Shown here piece by piece: positions 23,026 through 34,459 of a stretch of DNA of 64,000 nucleotides. The position numbers were made by a program, and so were the translations under genes. Every line of letters begins with the position of its first letter. Within the stretch, counting starts at the first letter, position 1. The notes below the pieces were generated by a model. That model saw nothing but the letters and a program-made list of their open reading frames with translations, ran no database searches and was not told where the DNA came from. The stretch is from the NCBI GenBank assembly GCA_905147135.1, contig LR990043.1:20337584-20401583 (forward strand), in the 5' to 3' direction. This DNA comes from Blastobasis lacticolella. Taxonomy: Eukaryota > Arthropoda > Insecta > Lepidoptera > Blastobasidae.

Positions 23026-23331
23026 AAACTAAACTTGGAGGTGAAATTCAAGATCAAAAGTGTAAACAAATCCCTCAAATTTACAAACAAGGTTTATTTT
23101 TTATAGGGACAAACAGTCCCTATAAAAAATAAACCCATGGTGTGGATTACTGTAAATAGTATTTTGTTTTCAATATTCATACTATTGTATTTTATTTTGA
23201 ATGTGATTATTATATTATATAGATATTTAATAATATTCCAATTATTTTAAATAATCCACCCCTTGGGTTTATTTTTAATAGTGGCAACTTGTTTACACTA
23301 TTTATCTTGAATTTCATCTCCGAAATAGTTT
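23026..23331. mobile_element. MITE-like element with about 40-bp imperfect inverted repeats
   Basis: The left end (GGTGAAATTCAAGAT, AGTGTAAACAA) is mirrored at the right (TTGTTTACACT, ATCTTGAATTTCA). Total length is about 306 bp with an AT-rich interior. Nested near the left is a perfect 20-bp inverted repeat, 23091-23110 with 23116-23135, separated by 5 nt. The outer boundary and target duplication are not clear. Confidence 0.6.
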
Positions 23332-25117
23332 AAGATAAATGTAAATTGCAGCTTATCTCAACTTAATTATAATTTTACTAATAGGTAGACGGCACGAATA
23401 GACAGTTATTTTCTTATCGTTTTCCATAGTTATCATCCCTGAAATCCATTGCAGTTTCTGGCATTGGCAATCAGACAGCCCCGTCTCAAACACTTGCCGA
23501 AACATCACCGCAGATAAGTACAATAAACGTTGGCTTTACGATGCCATTAAGTATTAAAACAATGGGTATAGCCCGGAATTATGAACAACAGCCATGAGAA
23601 TAGGCCAGGGAATAATTTAGGTCAGCGGGTTAAAAGCCTGTAGGGTGCGTTTCGCTGACCGTGTTTGAGGCCAAGACCGAATGTAAGAATCGGTTCAAGG
23701 AATGCAGTACTGTGTACTTGTATTTGTAGTATAGTTTATTTATTTAGTCTCGGGAGAATATTGGTACCCCGTGACGATATATTATTATTATTATGTAGAT
23801 AAATTAAAATATTTGTCTTCTCAGTTTATTATTATACAGTTTATCGCTGATTACCTGTACCTATTACCTGTTTTGTATTGTAGACGTTGTGAAAGAATAT
23901 TGGGAGTCGGTTCTGTAGTTTCAATTTCCTACATAGTTAATTTAGCGTGTTAGTAGAGATCAGCTTGAAGGTGAGCGAAATAATAGATAATAGTACATGA
24001 GTTAAGTGTCCATAGATATTTCATAAAAATTAAGTATTAGGATGATTGCTTAATTCTGAAGGAATCACAAATTCTGCCATTCTAAGACCAAAACCTAATG
24101 AGGCTCTAGCGTCCATTCGGTGTCCTTGTGAGACCCCTAATAATCCCGCCCCTTTATAATAATGCATAATTATTTAAGTTACATCATAGGGTACTGCAGA
24201 GCACACCGAAGCTTTATATAAATATGGATATTAACGACTTCCTGGTCATACATACTTTGTTTAATTTTCCCGGATAATATTATGTTCATTATTCACAAAA
24301 TTTGAAAAGAAATGGTAAGGGTTTACAACTAAAACTCGCCATGTATAATACATGTTGCCAGGTTTTTAGGTTTTGGTCTCGACAAAAATGTCTTTAGATA
24401 TTTCCGACCACTCTATTAGAAATCGATACCAACCGGAGAAATCTATGAAAATTAAATTAAGCTTGGATTTGCTGCGATTATGATCTTGTGTAGAACTAGA
24501 TAAACCACACAGAGTAGAGTCGAAATAAATAATGGTTTCTAAAAGTAAAATAGGAAGTTAAAAGCATCAATGTTTGCTACTCCTATATCGAACTCTTTCC
24601 GCGCCCCTGTTTCAAGTCGATACAACTTACGAAACCCGCCAATAAGACCTGTTGATTCAGCCGAAGCGGCAATATGCGATGCTATTTGCGTGGCCCTCAA
24701 ACAGTTCCGGCATCCATAAATCTTCTCACTCAAAGAGGCACTATGGCAAAATTAATCCTTGTACATCATAGTAGGACAGATCGCGGAAGCGAAGGGTGTA
24801 GGCTGTGGGCGAAGGGGTGTAAGCGAGGGTGGGGGGAGGGGATGATATATAGGTAATTTCCTAGCAATCACCCCTTCGGAGTTCACATAATGCGCCTGAC
24901 CTTCACCTTTCCATGTACATGAGCGGAATTGAAAGGATCACTCGGGGAAAGTGGCTGAATTTTTCATCGTGTCCTAAGCTCGAAGACCAATGAGGGCACA
25001 TTGTTCCGGTAGATTAATGAACGGATCGGGTACCGTTTTCGGTTTGGGAACTCAAGGTGTTGGGTTTATGTTGGAGAGTGAAATAGTAGGCATGATGACT
25101 GCTACTGAATGTCATAT
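23332..25117. other. No gene recognised
   Basis: AT-rich. A 64-codon minus-strand frame at 24539-24733 has no match that I know. Confidence 0.5.
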
Positions 25118-25362
25118 TAAATAAATAAATAATCGAGGACAAATTCACACAGCGCCATCTAGCCCCAAACTAAGCAAAGCTTGTACTATGGGTGCTAGCT
25201 AACTGATATACTATCTACTTATATACTTTTAATACATACTTATTATACATAGAACACCCAGACTCGTAACAGAAATTAAAATTTCTGTCCGGCCGGGAAT
25301 CGAACCCGGGACCTCTTGCGTGGCTAACTGGCATGTTGACCACTGAACCACTCAGATCGTCA
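25118..25362 (-). mobile_element. SINE-B, minus orientation
   Basis: AATCGAGGACAAATTCACAC, CGCCATCTAGCCCCAAAC, GGGAATCGAACCCGGGACCT and CACTCAGATCGTC identify it. It lacks a short segment near the A-rich part of the body. Confidence 0.8.
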
Positions 25363-25439
25363 AATAACTTCAATTTGTCATATTTAATAACTTGATAAAA
25401 ACAAAAATTAAAAACGAAATTAAAGTCTGTTGTAAAATC

Positions 25440-25620
25440 ATTATTTTTTTATGTTATTCGGCAGACAAACAGGCAACCAGACCACCTGATGAAAACAAGG
25501 ACTGACTACTGAGGACTTACAAGGTCTTAATAGTCTGTTTATTTCTTACAGAACGCAGTTTTTTACCTTTTAACATTACCAATACTAGGGGTATCGCCAA
25601 TGCGTTGCCCGCCCCGATTA
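25440..25620 (-). mobile_element. LINE-D 3' end, interrupted
   Basis: GGCAGACAAACAGGCAACCA and CCACCTGATG are followed by about 90 foreign bases, then ACCAATACTAGGGGTATCGC and CAATGCGTTGCCCGCC. Confidence 0.45.
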
Positions 25621-25715
25621 TTTACGTGTATTTTAAATGGCGACACAACACTGGTCATCACCATTTTATTATCGCACAGTTTAAACCTCCACTAATACAG
25701 AAGAGTACTACTAAG

Positions 25716-25932
25716 GCCTTGTGGTGTCCGGCAGAGTAAAATAGCACCAACCTCGTATACTCGTGAATGTTATAACGCGTCACGCAGCAGCGTTTTCCAT
25801 TTCTTAATGTATTTACAACACTGCGATCTCCAACCCGCCTGCCAAGCTTGGAGATTATTGCAATAACTTGTTATTATTGCATGGGAGAGGCCCTAAGTCC
25901 TGCAATGGACTGTTATTGGCTGTAATGATGAT
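25716..25932 (+). mobile_element. Repeat C, plus orientation, diverged
   Basis: CTTGTGGTGTCCGGCAGAGT, ACTGCGATCTCCAACCCGCC and CCTGCAATGGACTGTT identify it. The mid part is shortened. Confidence 0.7.
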
Positions 25933-25999
25933 TATTAAATAGGTATTAGAAGCTGTGTTGATGTATGTATGGGTTTCGAATCTGAGTCTAGACGTAGGT

Positions 26000-26253
26000 A
26001 GGTGGTTAGTCATCTTGGCGATAATGTCAGGGATACACTCTCACGCGCGTGGGCCGGGGTCCGCCTTGACCATGATCCAGGATTTTGCAGATCAGGACAC
26101 TAATCTTCGTTGTCCGTGGCTCATTAACAGGGGAACCTGACCAGATTGGATCATGGTTACAAATTCAGTCGCCTGAATGTATCGGTGTCACGATGTTTTC
26201 ACTCACCGTAAGAGCATCGGCTAGTGTTCAACTAATGTACATAACTCAGAAAA
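26000..26253 (-). mobile_element. SINE-A, 5' truncated, 16-bp target duplication
   Basis: The body runs from GGTTAGTCATCTTGGCGATA to ACATAACTCAGAAA. The tRNA head is missing. GAGTCTAGACGTAGGT (25984-25999) recurs with one change at 26254-26269, so truncation happened at insertion. Confidence 0.75.
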
Positions 26254-26929
26254 GAGTCTAGACATAGGTTAGTGTAGGTACCTACTCTTTACTAGTAGCA
26301 ATCGCCCTGAATTAAGTGTGACTCCAGTCACTATAAGGGGATCCTCACTTTACTAGTTCCAAAACTCATAAACAACGCTAACATAATATCTCCAAAACTT
26401 ACCTCGCACCTCGCTCTAAAATCATAACCGCCATCAAACCCCGTGATTCATCCCACCAATCAAAGTCCATCATTAAAAACCGAAGACGCCGCCCAGCAAG
26501 ATTACGGGAACAGCGAGAATTTAGAAGTTTAATGACGTCATTTTTCGTCACCCCTGAGTCTGGTTTATCGCCTTATTAAAGTGAAGCGCAGCCATTAAGT
26601 AAATATCACACCATCTTCGTTTGAGACTCGGCTGAGGTGTGGTGCTCTAGAGTTTGATAAGGGCTCCTTTTTTCGGGATTAGTGTTCGGATGGTGATATC
26701 GGGAATCACAAACGGATTGACCAATTTGAATGCGGTATTCTCTATTTGAAAGCCAGTTTAATCGAGATGGTTCGTAGCTTTGTTTCATTAAAATCGGTTC
26801 AGAGGTTAAGAAAATATTTGCTATCCGATATTTCTGTCAGTTATGTAAGTTCAGATGATGTGATGTAATGATATTCTAGATAATCCTATCACCAATATTA
26901 AATAATTTTCAATGACATACCTGATAATT

Positions 26930-27180
26930 ATAATTGAATTAAGTTTGACATTAACATATGTGTAATAATATGATATTTAGTGAAATTAGTTTGAATTTAC
27001 TACTAATTTTGTAGTCATTATTAAGTATAATTAATACTTACAAGATTGGTTTTATTTGTCTAATTTCTAATGTTTTGTGCACTGTAATTTTTTTACAACT
27101 GAGTTTAGTTTGACGTTCATAAGTGTTTATTAAAGAACCTAAACTGAATAAATATGTTCGACTTTGACTTTGACTTTGAT
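26930..27180 (+). repeat. Probable LINE 3' UTR ending in (GACTTT)3
   Basis: An AT-rich stretch with AATAAA near 27145 ends in three GACTTT units. Non-LTR elements of the CR1-like group often end in short tandem units. The body carries no coding signal. Confidence 0.35.
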
Positions 27181-28129
27181 AATTTGTTGCATATAAAGCA
27201 TTTATTATTAATAAATACTTTATATGAATTTCAAACTTATCGACTTAAAGTATACACACAGGTACAGCGAGCTGTACAGCAAACGGACCCCATGTTGGGT
27301 ACATTAAATGCTGCATGCCATGGGAACCGTTTACTGTGACTGACTGTAATTTTAATTAAAAGAAACAGAAGCTACAAGAAGGCACCTAAATACTTATCAT
27401 GTGCCCACATATTACAGCTAAGTAACAAAACTGTTTGTGTACAGGTTCACTGTACATGTATTACAATTTATGCGTGTCACTGTACTAAACCCGCCCGAAC
27501 GCCACAAACTGCATACCATGCATTGCCCCAAATTCATTGTTAACTAATTCTGTATGACAAATAAATCAGCGTTTTAACCGCTCTCGTGCAACTCGGTCTT
27601 ATCATTTTATCATCCCCTGCAGATCGTTTTGCACTATATCATCTTATACTAGTGGTGGATTAACTCCATCAGTTTGTATATTCCTTTAGGTACTAAAGAG
27701 ACTGTCATTGTTGAAATACTCCAAAAGTCCCGGATAAGCTATACGTATTTATCAAAGCACCGACGTTACGCGTATATCCAGAATCCCAGAGGTCCCAGGT
27801 GGCGGTACGCAACATCCTCAACTACCCTGTCTATTAGCAGTAACAATATACTAACACGTTTTTACGCGGACTCTGGGTCGAAGGCTTCATTCGGACGGAT
27901 TACATTGCTGCTGTGTTAGCAGTTTTTCGGGTTCTCATTTATATGTAGCTACCTATGGATATAAAAGTAACTTTTGTTTCGTCGGTGACCTCGGGTCGAT
28001 AGTGTATACAAGTACTGTAGTACTCGGACTGTCTTTTGTTATAATATGAGGAGATTAAATTTTTACGTAGGTACATTAAGTTGTTAGGGAATTTTGGAAA
28101 TTCAAGTACTTATCCTTATTGTTGCAGTT
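27181..28129. other. No gene recognised
   Basis: AT-rich, with no recognisable feature. Confidence 0.5.
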
Positions 28130-28640
28130 ATTGTTATTATTATTATTGACATTTGATGACATATCCCATTCATTGTATTCATTATTTTGATATTTTATCT
28201 TCGGGGTAACTAATTAATATACTTTTAAATGTGATTATATGTATTATATTATTAATTGTATTTTGACATATCCATTGATTTTGTTATTGACGTTGTTGTA
28301 GTTATTTTTGTTATAGACATTTAATCTTAAATAATGAATTTCTTATTTGTATTTTTGACATTTGATTGTGTAATTTACCAATATTGACATATATTTAATT
28401 TATTATTTTATTGAATATTTTACCTCCTGGGTAATTTATTAATTAGAGGAAATTCTTATCTATATTTTATATAAAACTTCGGACTATTAATTTATTTTTG
28501 ACATACATTTTTAAATAAGTTTTACAATTATGTAATTTTCTATAATATTGTATTTATTTTGACGATCTCTTTTATATATATATGATGATAAATGTAATAT
28601 TATTATGTAAACTGTAGAAGAGTAATAAATAAATCTAAAT
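28130..28640 (+). repeat. AT-rich stretch with recurrent TTGACAT, ending (TAAATC)n
   Basis: TTGACAT-type motifs recur at irregular spacing, and the block ends AATAAATAAATCTAAATCTA. The hexamer tail suggests a LINE 3' UTR; no coding part is attached. Confidence 0.35.
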
Positions 28641-28854
28641 CTAACAACTTTTATCAACAGGCTGTAGGTACCGGTTGGTTAGACAAAGCGAGCAGTGAAC
28701 ATCCTATGTCCTGAGATGAGTATGTAAATGAATTTTCATGACATTAGATGCTTTCTGCGACACCAGCCAATGAAAACAGTCGCATTTGAAGTCCTATCAG
28801 AAATATCGTGAAATTTGAATTTTCGGCATTATTCATTGACATACATAAGATTCG

Positions 28855-28990
28855 CGAATGTCTCAAAGGAGGGGTAGGCTGAAGCTAATGGACTGCCACT
28901 TTGCTCTTCCTGACAAAACTGACATGATTCTTTCCATACATCCATACAAAAAACATCTCCTTTTAATCTTGCCGCTTCGGGCCGCATCAG
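28855..28990. repeat. Dispersed repeat (GGGGTAGGC..CCACTTTGC family)
   Basis: GAGGGGTAGGCTGAAGC and GGACTGCCACTTTGCTCTTC resemble GGTGGGGTAGACAGAGAC and GACCACCACTTTGCTTCATC at 53868-53965. Confidence 0.35.
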
Positions 28991-30159
28991 TTCTCGCTCA
29001 ACTCTTTTGCCAATCTTCTTTCTTCAATCTGCTTTACATGAACGAACAATTTCAACATCCGCCTTTCTATTTTGGTCACTACGTCATCTTTCACACACCT
29101 TTTCAATATTCAATAGAGGTAGCACAGAATATCTATACTAACGTGAGGTAGTAAAAGAGTACTAATACTTGAAATAAACATTGGCTAAGCCAACTACCAC
29201 AGTTCCACTTCAAAGCTTGCAACAAGCTCGGGTCCATTCCTATCTTTTTTCGGTCTCGTGCATATCAATTTGCCAAAAACCCGGAGCGAAACCCCGACTC
29301 GCCGCAACAAAAAGTGTGTCACCACAGACAGACCTTTCTGCAAGATTACTCCTCGAATCGTGCATCTAGTTTTACCTACATTTATGCCTATGTAGCCTGG
29401 CAGTATTGCCTGGTAAGCTAGTACAGGCAAGCCACAACGGCTGGACGCGAAACGTATGTTCTAAGTTCGGAAAATATATAATTTATTGGGCGCACGAAAC
29501 GCTGACGGCAAACGAAGATATTTCAATTTTTATTGGTTTCTAGGAGCTTAATTTTACCAAAGTTTTAAACGAGGAAAATAACGTAGTTGTTGTAGTAGAG
29601 TTTTATTAAGTTGTAAAGTAAACTATTACGGACGGGGTACCACCACCATCTCTTTGGCTGAAGCCAACTACATCTGTTCGTGGTCCTTCTTTACAAACGA
29701 GCTCAGGCTCTGGCGGATCGGCTTTTTCGTAACGGGTTTTAAGAGTAATACCTACTACAAATCCCCCCTAGCGACTTCTCGGCCCTACGGCCCTCGTCAG
29801 ATCTAATTATTTGCCAGTGGCTCTTTCAGGTATGCGCACCTTACACCTAACAAAATCAGAAGAGTCTGGATCTGGATTTTCTGGATCTTTGAATCTCGGC
29901 GAAGCATTGACTATCGACAATGCCAGCTGTGCGTCTGCACGTTTGATTGTTTGGTACGATGTAATATGCCGCGTTTCTCACGAGCTATGCGCGAGCCGTT
30001 GCTGCAACGGTTCATTCCCAGCACGTTCGCGAGATTAGGACGCATCCTAACCTCAAACCCTGAAGTTACTACAATAATTAAAGTAAGTCTCTTATCTACT
30101 GATTATGCTAGTTAAAATTGTACATTTTAAAGGTATGTTTCGGGTTTTCTACTGCGTAC
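28991..30159. other. No gene recognised
   Basis: Some GC-richer stretches near 29630-30000, but no coherent frame or repeat. Confidence 0.45.
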
Positions 30160-30295
30160 CTTTGTTGACGGTAGTCCGATATTTCGACACAGTTGCATGC
30201 ATCATGGTCACGGAACCCGGAACCCGGGGAAACCCGGAACATATCTTTAAAATGTGTGATAATAACCGCAATAGTTTAAAACATTATGTTAAAAT
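30160..30295. repeat. Dispersed repeat (ACCCGGAACATA family)
   Basis: GGTAGTCCGATATTTCGACA, GAAACCCGGAACATATCTTT and AAAATGTGTGATAATAACCG match 15680-15815 in its 3' half. The 102-codon open frame across it is incidental. Confidence 0.4.
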
Positions 30296-30954
30296 TGTAC
30301 GTACAATTGTTTTATTATACAACCCCTTATTAGCATATTCATATTTTCGTACACTTTCAACGTATGGAATGACATTACGTTGTTGTTACGTCATGTCCCC
30401 AAAAACAGCGTGACAGCTAATGAAAGGGTCAGGTATCCGATCAAAGTGACAAATTAACAAAAAGGTCTTAAATCAAAGGATCATCCGAAGATTTGCAAAG
30501 CTCCGAAATTTTAACGACTGATTAACCAATGAGCTCTTTCCCCCGCAAGCGATAAAAAAAGGTTTCGAACCACCACCGTTAAACAAATTATCGTTTGAAG
30601 CCCCGAAGTTCTACCTGATACGTTGGCGCCTGTTCATTAAATAAACAGAAGTGTTTTTTTTGTCTCTGAGTAAAGTCTACGATTCAAACTTTTTGTGCTC
30701 GTGTTAATATTGTCAGAGAACATTAAAAGACGAGTTTTTAAATGCATAAACAAACGTATTTTTATTACGTCGCTGTGTTGTAAACATGCGGGTTTTATTT
30801 TCGGTCCGATATTAAATGGCTTCGGGATGTCCCTGTTTGGAGTCCCGACAGGTGTCCTTTTTTGACTTCTAACTTGTTATTCGCTGACGTGACATGTATT
30901 ACACTTTTGTTTGTGCTTGCATTGATAAGGGAAAGTATAATCAGTTACTATCTA

Positions 30955-31289
30955 GCGAGGAGCGTCGGTGACCGAGTGGTTAAGGTATCCGACTCGCAAG
31001 CGAGAGGTATCGGGTTCCAATCCCGCAGGGGCCAGGTACCAATGACTCTTTTTTGAGTTTTGTACTTACTTTAGTTAAATACAAACCGATGCGCTTACGG
31101 TGAGGGCAACTGAATGTGTGATCCAATCTGGTCAAGTTCCCTTGGTAGCAGGGTCACGGATGTAAGATGGCAGTCGCTCTACTGTAATTATCTGATCTGC
31201 CTAATCCTGGATCATGGTCAAGGCGGCCTTCGTGCACGAGAGCACAACTGGGATATTATCACTAAGATGATTATTAATTACTTATATAT
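30955..31289 (+). mobile_element. SINE-A, full length, plus orientation
   Basis: The head GAGCGTCGGTGACCGAGTGG and a degenerate B box CGGGTTCCAATCCCG are present, with the body through CAACTGGGATATTATCACTA. A 14-bp exact duplication TCAGTTACTATCTA flanks it (30941-30954, 31290-31303). Confidence 0.85.
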
Positions 31290-31363
31290 TCAGTTACTAT
31301 CTAAGTCCATCTGCCAAGGTAGAATCCTGATCTAAAGTAAGGGTAAAACAGGTAAAACATAAT

Positions 31364-31570
31364 CATCATCATCATTACAGATCACAACAGTCTACAAAAT
31401 GGGAGATTATTGCCTAATATGTGGGAGAGGCCCTAAGTCTCCGTGGTCTGGAAAACCGCTTGGTAGGCGGTTTCCCAGATCTTTTGTCTCGAAAACATTA
31501 GTCGCCTTGTACGACACCCTCGAGTGTAATGGGTTGGTGCTATTCTACTCTGACGGACACCCCATCACCC
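31364..31570 (-). mobile_element. Repeat C, minus, 13-bp target duplication
   Basis: The body is in reverse from CATCATCATCATTACAGATC to TACTCTGACGGACACCCC. GGTAAAACATAAT flanks it exactly (31351-31363, 31571-31583). Confidence 0.8.
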
Positions 31571-31583
31571 GGTAAAACATAAT

Positions 31584-32406
31584 ACTGGAGTATTTTTATC
31601 TAGGTGATGTGTTTCCATCAACGAAACGGTCCCGTCTACAAGTTGACGCAGCAAGTCACAGTTGCAACGTCTCCCTTTCACCGGAATGCGATTCACAGAA
31701 CACAATATTATCAACATTCATTATTCCTTTGTTACAGTTTTTAAAGCAAAGTTTCTTGGACAATAAATTAGCAACTCCACTGTCCCGTTCCTCTCTCAAA
31801 GGGTTGTACCGTTTGTATTTATTTGCAAAAACTTCCTCAGCATAACAGTTCAGATATTTATGGCGTCGTAGCAGAGTTGGGAAGTAACAGAGTACTGTTA
31901 TCTTTGAGTTTTTAAAAGCCGCATTTGAGGAGATACCTGTTGGGGAGCTGCTCGCGCTGGCGATAAGGGCTTTGTACTCAGTTATGGTTGTCGTAAATAG
32001 TATGCTTGACAATATTATAAGAATCCGTCTTAGATAACAACATGTGGAATATCTAAGGGAATCGTCTCGGGTCAATAGGAAAGAATACCTTATATTATAT
32101 AAAATTATGTATGATTATAGGTGCTTTTATTATTATTAATTTAACACTTTATGCACAAAATAGTACAAAGGTAGACTTTAAGCTCAGTAGTTTTATCTAC
32201 CAGTCTACCCGAAGACTGGTAATAAAAATTACGGCGGGGTTAGATATACCTAGATAATAGAACTGGTATCTTAATATCACAACACAAGGAAGCCCTCCTG
32301 TTCATAAGGACCGCTACGTCATAATGTATACTGTATCAAACTGTCGTATTAAAACGCCACTGTATCAATTCTTTCACTCTACAAATATATATGTTGTATT
32401 GAAAAA
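31584..32406. other. Uncertain open frames on both strands
   Basis: A 139-codon minus-strand frame (31656-32075) has fairly coding-like residues (KYKRYNPLREERDSG), and a plus-strand frame overlaps it. No family is recognised. Confidence 0.35.
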
Positions 32407-32621
32407 CTAGTGGACCCGGCGCAACTTCGTCCGCGTAGCGTTCTAACCATACTTACACCTACATTACCCCTACCTACCCTTTTTTGCCTTATAAACCTTC
32501 CCCTCTATCTATTGTTGAAAACCGCAATAAAATCCGTCGCGTAGTTTAAAAGATCTGAGCGAACGTAGATACATACATTCAACGTCAGACGACGGGAAGC
32601 GACTTTGTTTAATACTATAAT
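32407..32621 (-). mobile_element. Helitron-like element, minus orientation
   Basis: CTAGTGGACCCGGCGCAACT at the left is the reverse of a CTAG-ending 3' terminus. GACTTTGTTTAATACTATAA is the other end. It is the best-preserved copy of this subfamily in the window. Confidence 0.6.
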
Positions 32622-33083
32622 TCTCGATAACAGTCTAAATAAAGTGAATAATTGCCTACTTGATGCAATTGACAAATGCTTTTAAGTGCGAGCAATAAAT
32701 AAATACAATACAATGAAAGTCGTTGCCGTGTATGGTTTCGACATCCGAATGGTACATCATCGGTATTTCGTCGTTACATGGAGATAAACCATCTTTAATG
32801 TCAACTTTGTCAATGAGAAATGAGGCTGTAAGATACGTTTGGTGCGATACGGTATTCCGCGTTTGGCCTTCGGCGGAAACATGGTTTCAATATATATTTT
32901 TTATCGGACAATGGAGACAACCTATGCGGATCTTATTCTAAAGTATAAAGTGGTATGATGATAAGCGATTACCGTTGCCTTTAGACGTTTGCAATACCAG
33001 CGTTATTGCCACTCAGCGATATCATCATCAAACGGGACAGCCCTATCAGTATTATTTTGTACACGCTGGGATGTCAGTGCCAC

Positions 33084-33423
33084 CCATAGAGAAAATATTT
33101 ACTAAAGTAAAAGAGGAGACACCGCAAGTATTTTCATTGAACCACGCTTTGCGGTCCATGGACAACAGTGGCCGCAGTCAGTTCTGAGACATTGCGCGAC
33201 GCGGACCAATCTGACAGTGGCTTGGATATTCAAAAAAACGCCATCTTGTGCATTAAAAACTGTACGAACCATTCGAGGGCCAAAAATAAAGAAAATGATA
33301 ACATTTCATCGGTCATTCTATGACTTAGCAGCCTCCCCCCGCACCTCCCGCACGTGACAGGTTGGTACAATATTTTTGTTTGTGATGGCTGCTCTATTAC
33401 GTTTGTAAATATTTTCTCTATGG
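33084..33423. repeat. Perfect 19-bp inverted repeat 300 bp apart
   Basis: CCATAGAGAAAATATTTAC at 33084-33102 is the exact reverse complement of 33405-33423, with partial similarity further out. It may be a degraded MITE or an inverted pair of repeat fragments. Confidence 0.45.
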
Positions 33424-33867
33424 TGCCACCATAGTAATTATGAAGTTAGTTCACATTGGACGAATCACTCTTATTGGCTCACATCTGTCACTCTGATTAT
33501 ATCCTACTCAGAACATAGAAAACTTGGGCCTTTAAACAGTTGTGCTTTATTAATTTTCATTACTTTACGATTTACAAGCTACTTCTCGAAAAAGTGCAAA
33601 AAGCCTTCTTACGGTTTCTTTATAAGAAGAGGTGCGTATTATCCATTTCTTTACCCAACAAATTTTTTTTTAGGAGTTTTAACTCCTTAGAGGTAAGACG
33701 TAGTATGGATCTACTTTTGCGAATCAGATTGTCCCAATCTGGTTGAGCGAGTTTGCTGTCTATCGGTTCCCAGGAAACACACGCGTCCCCGCAGTCACCG
33801 ATTGATTGAAGTGGAGTCTGTGCGAACTGTTTCGCATTTTAACTCTCCGTTGGTAAGAGCACGCATC

Positions 33868-33871
33868 CAAC
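33868..33871. repeat. Target-site duplication CAAC, left copy
   Basis: CAAC directly precedes the 5' LTR and recurs directly after the 3' LTR at 40801-40804. Four to six bp duplications are usual for LTR-element integrases. It confirms both element boundaries. Confidence 0.85.
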
Positions 33872-34243
33872 TGTTGTGATCCTTTCTGAACAGATTGATA
33901 AACAACACGGAAAAGACGGATTATATGATCATCACAAATACTTTTTAAAACATTGTTTACCACCGGAATATCGAATGACAGCTGAAACGTCACTTGTCAA
34001 AGTCATCTGTCATACAGACTAGTCTAGCTGATCGGTGGCCGAGTCGTTCGATGTTCGGTGGTAGGGGAAACGTCTATATATATCGAAGCTGTCGCAAAAT
34101 CGGGAACTTATTCTCCTGTGACTGAGAGGCAAAGTGAACGTGCTTACATAAATTTAAACTGTGCATAATCTGGTTGATTGTAACAACTGAGTTGGTGAAT
34201 AATATATTATTTAGTGAAGTTTATTCTGGTTGGTTTTATTTCA
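33872..34243 (+). repeat. 5' LTR (372 bp)
   Basis: This direct repeat is matched along its whole length by 40429-40800. It has TG...CA termini. A TATATATAT stretch at 34075-34083 is a plausible core promoter about 160 bp from the LTR end. No clear AATAAA was found; ATAAAT at about 34149 is the nearest thing. The antisense open frame inside it simply recurs in the other LTR and is not a gene. Confidence 0.95.
34075..34083 (+). promoter_or_regulatory. TATA-like core promoter in 5' LTR
   Basis: TATATATAT lies in the middle of the LTR, where U3 promoter elements are expected. Transcription would start a few tens of bases downstream, giving an R-U5 leader of roughly 130 nt before the LTR end. This is inferred from position and composition only. 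Confidence 0.45.
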
Positions 34244-34245
34244 AC

Positions 34246-34258
34246 TCAGAAGTGGGAT
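34246..34258 (+). other. Candidate primer-binding site, tRNA-Leu-like, lacking TGG
   Basis: TCAGAAGTGGGAT starts 2 nt after the LTR. From general knowledge, a eukaryotic tRNA-Leu acceptor arm ends ...ATCCCACTTCTGACA-CCA, so this 13-mer is complementary to the arm. The five positions that should pair with the terminal ACA-CCA region (TGGTG) read TCAAC instead. Either a trimmed tRNA primes, or priming works differently in this element. Confidence 0.5.
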
Positions 34259-34274
34259 CTGCAGACCGCAAGCC

Positions 34275-34290
34275 ATGTCGGAAAGAAACC
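34275..34290 (+). CDS. Putative gag exon 1 (start codon exon)
   Basis: ATG at 34275, with G at -3, opens 16 coding nt (five codons plus one base) and runs straight into GTAAGTTTTG, a consensus 5' splice site. It lies 31 nt downstream of the 5' LTR and just after the candidate primer-binding site. Exon 2 at 35536 supplies the two bases needed to stay in phase. Unspliced, this ATG frame closes at a TGA within about 100 nt. The join is inferred from splice consensus and phase; no transcript is available to confirm it. Confidence 0.7.
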
Positions 34291-34459
34291 GTAAGTTTTG
34301 GTTTTTATTATTTTTACTTAAAGAATTTTATAATACGCAGAAGGCAGTTGCACTGACTATTTTATTTTGATATTTTGGTTATATTGACACGTGGTTAGAA
34401 ATGAAAGAAATAATATTTGTTATATCATCACTGTTTCGCCAAGTGAGCAATGAGGTTCG

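Noticed and set aside
30105..30413. 102-codon frame
   Set aside because: It crosses a dispersed repeat shared with 15680-15815, so the frame is incidental.
30960..31035. tRNA gene (and similar heads at 2700, 8490, 20530, 42491, 54265)
   Set aside because: The A and B boxes are attached to long shared bodies with target duplications, so these are SINE heads, not functional tRNA genes.
31656..32075. 139-codon minus-strand frame as a gene
   Set aside because: Somewhat coding-like, but another frame overlaps on the opposite strand and nothing supports splicing or family membership.
33760..33993. Antisense frame in the 5' LTR (and its twin at 40350-40550)
   Set aside because: It exists twice only because the LTR is duplicated; there is no motif and no support for a gene.
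34030..34056. Pol III A/B boxes inside the LTR
   Set aside because: GGTGGCCGAGTCG and GTTCGATGTTC resemble the boxes but are only about 10 nt apart, far too close.
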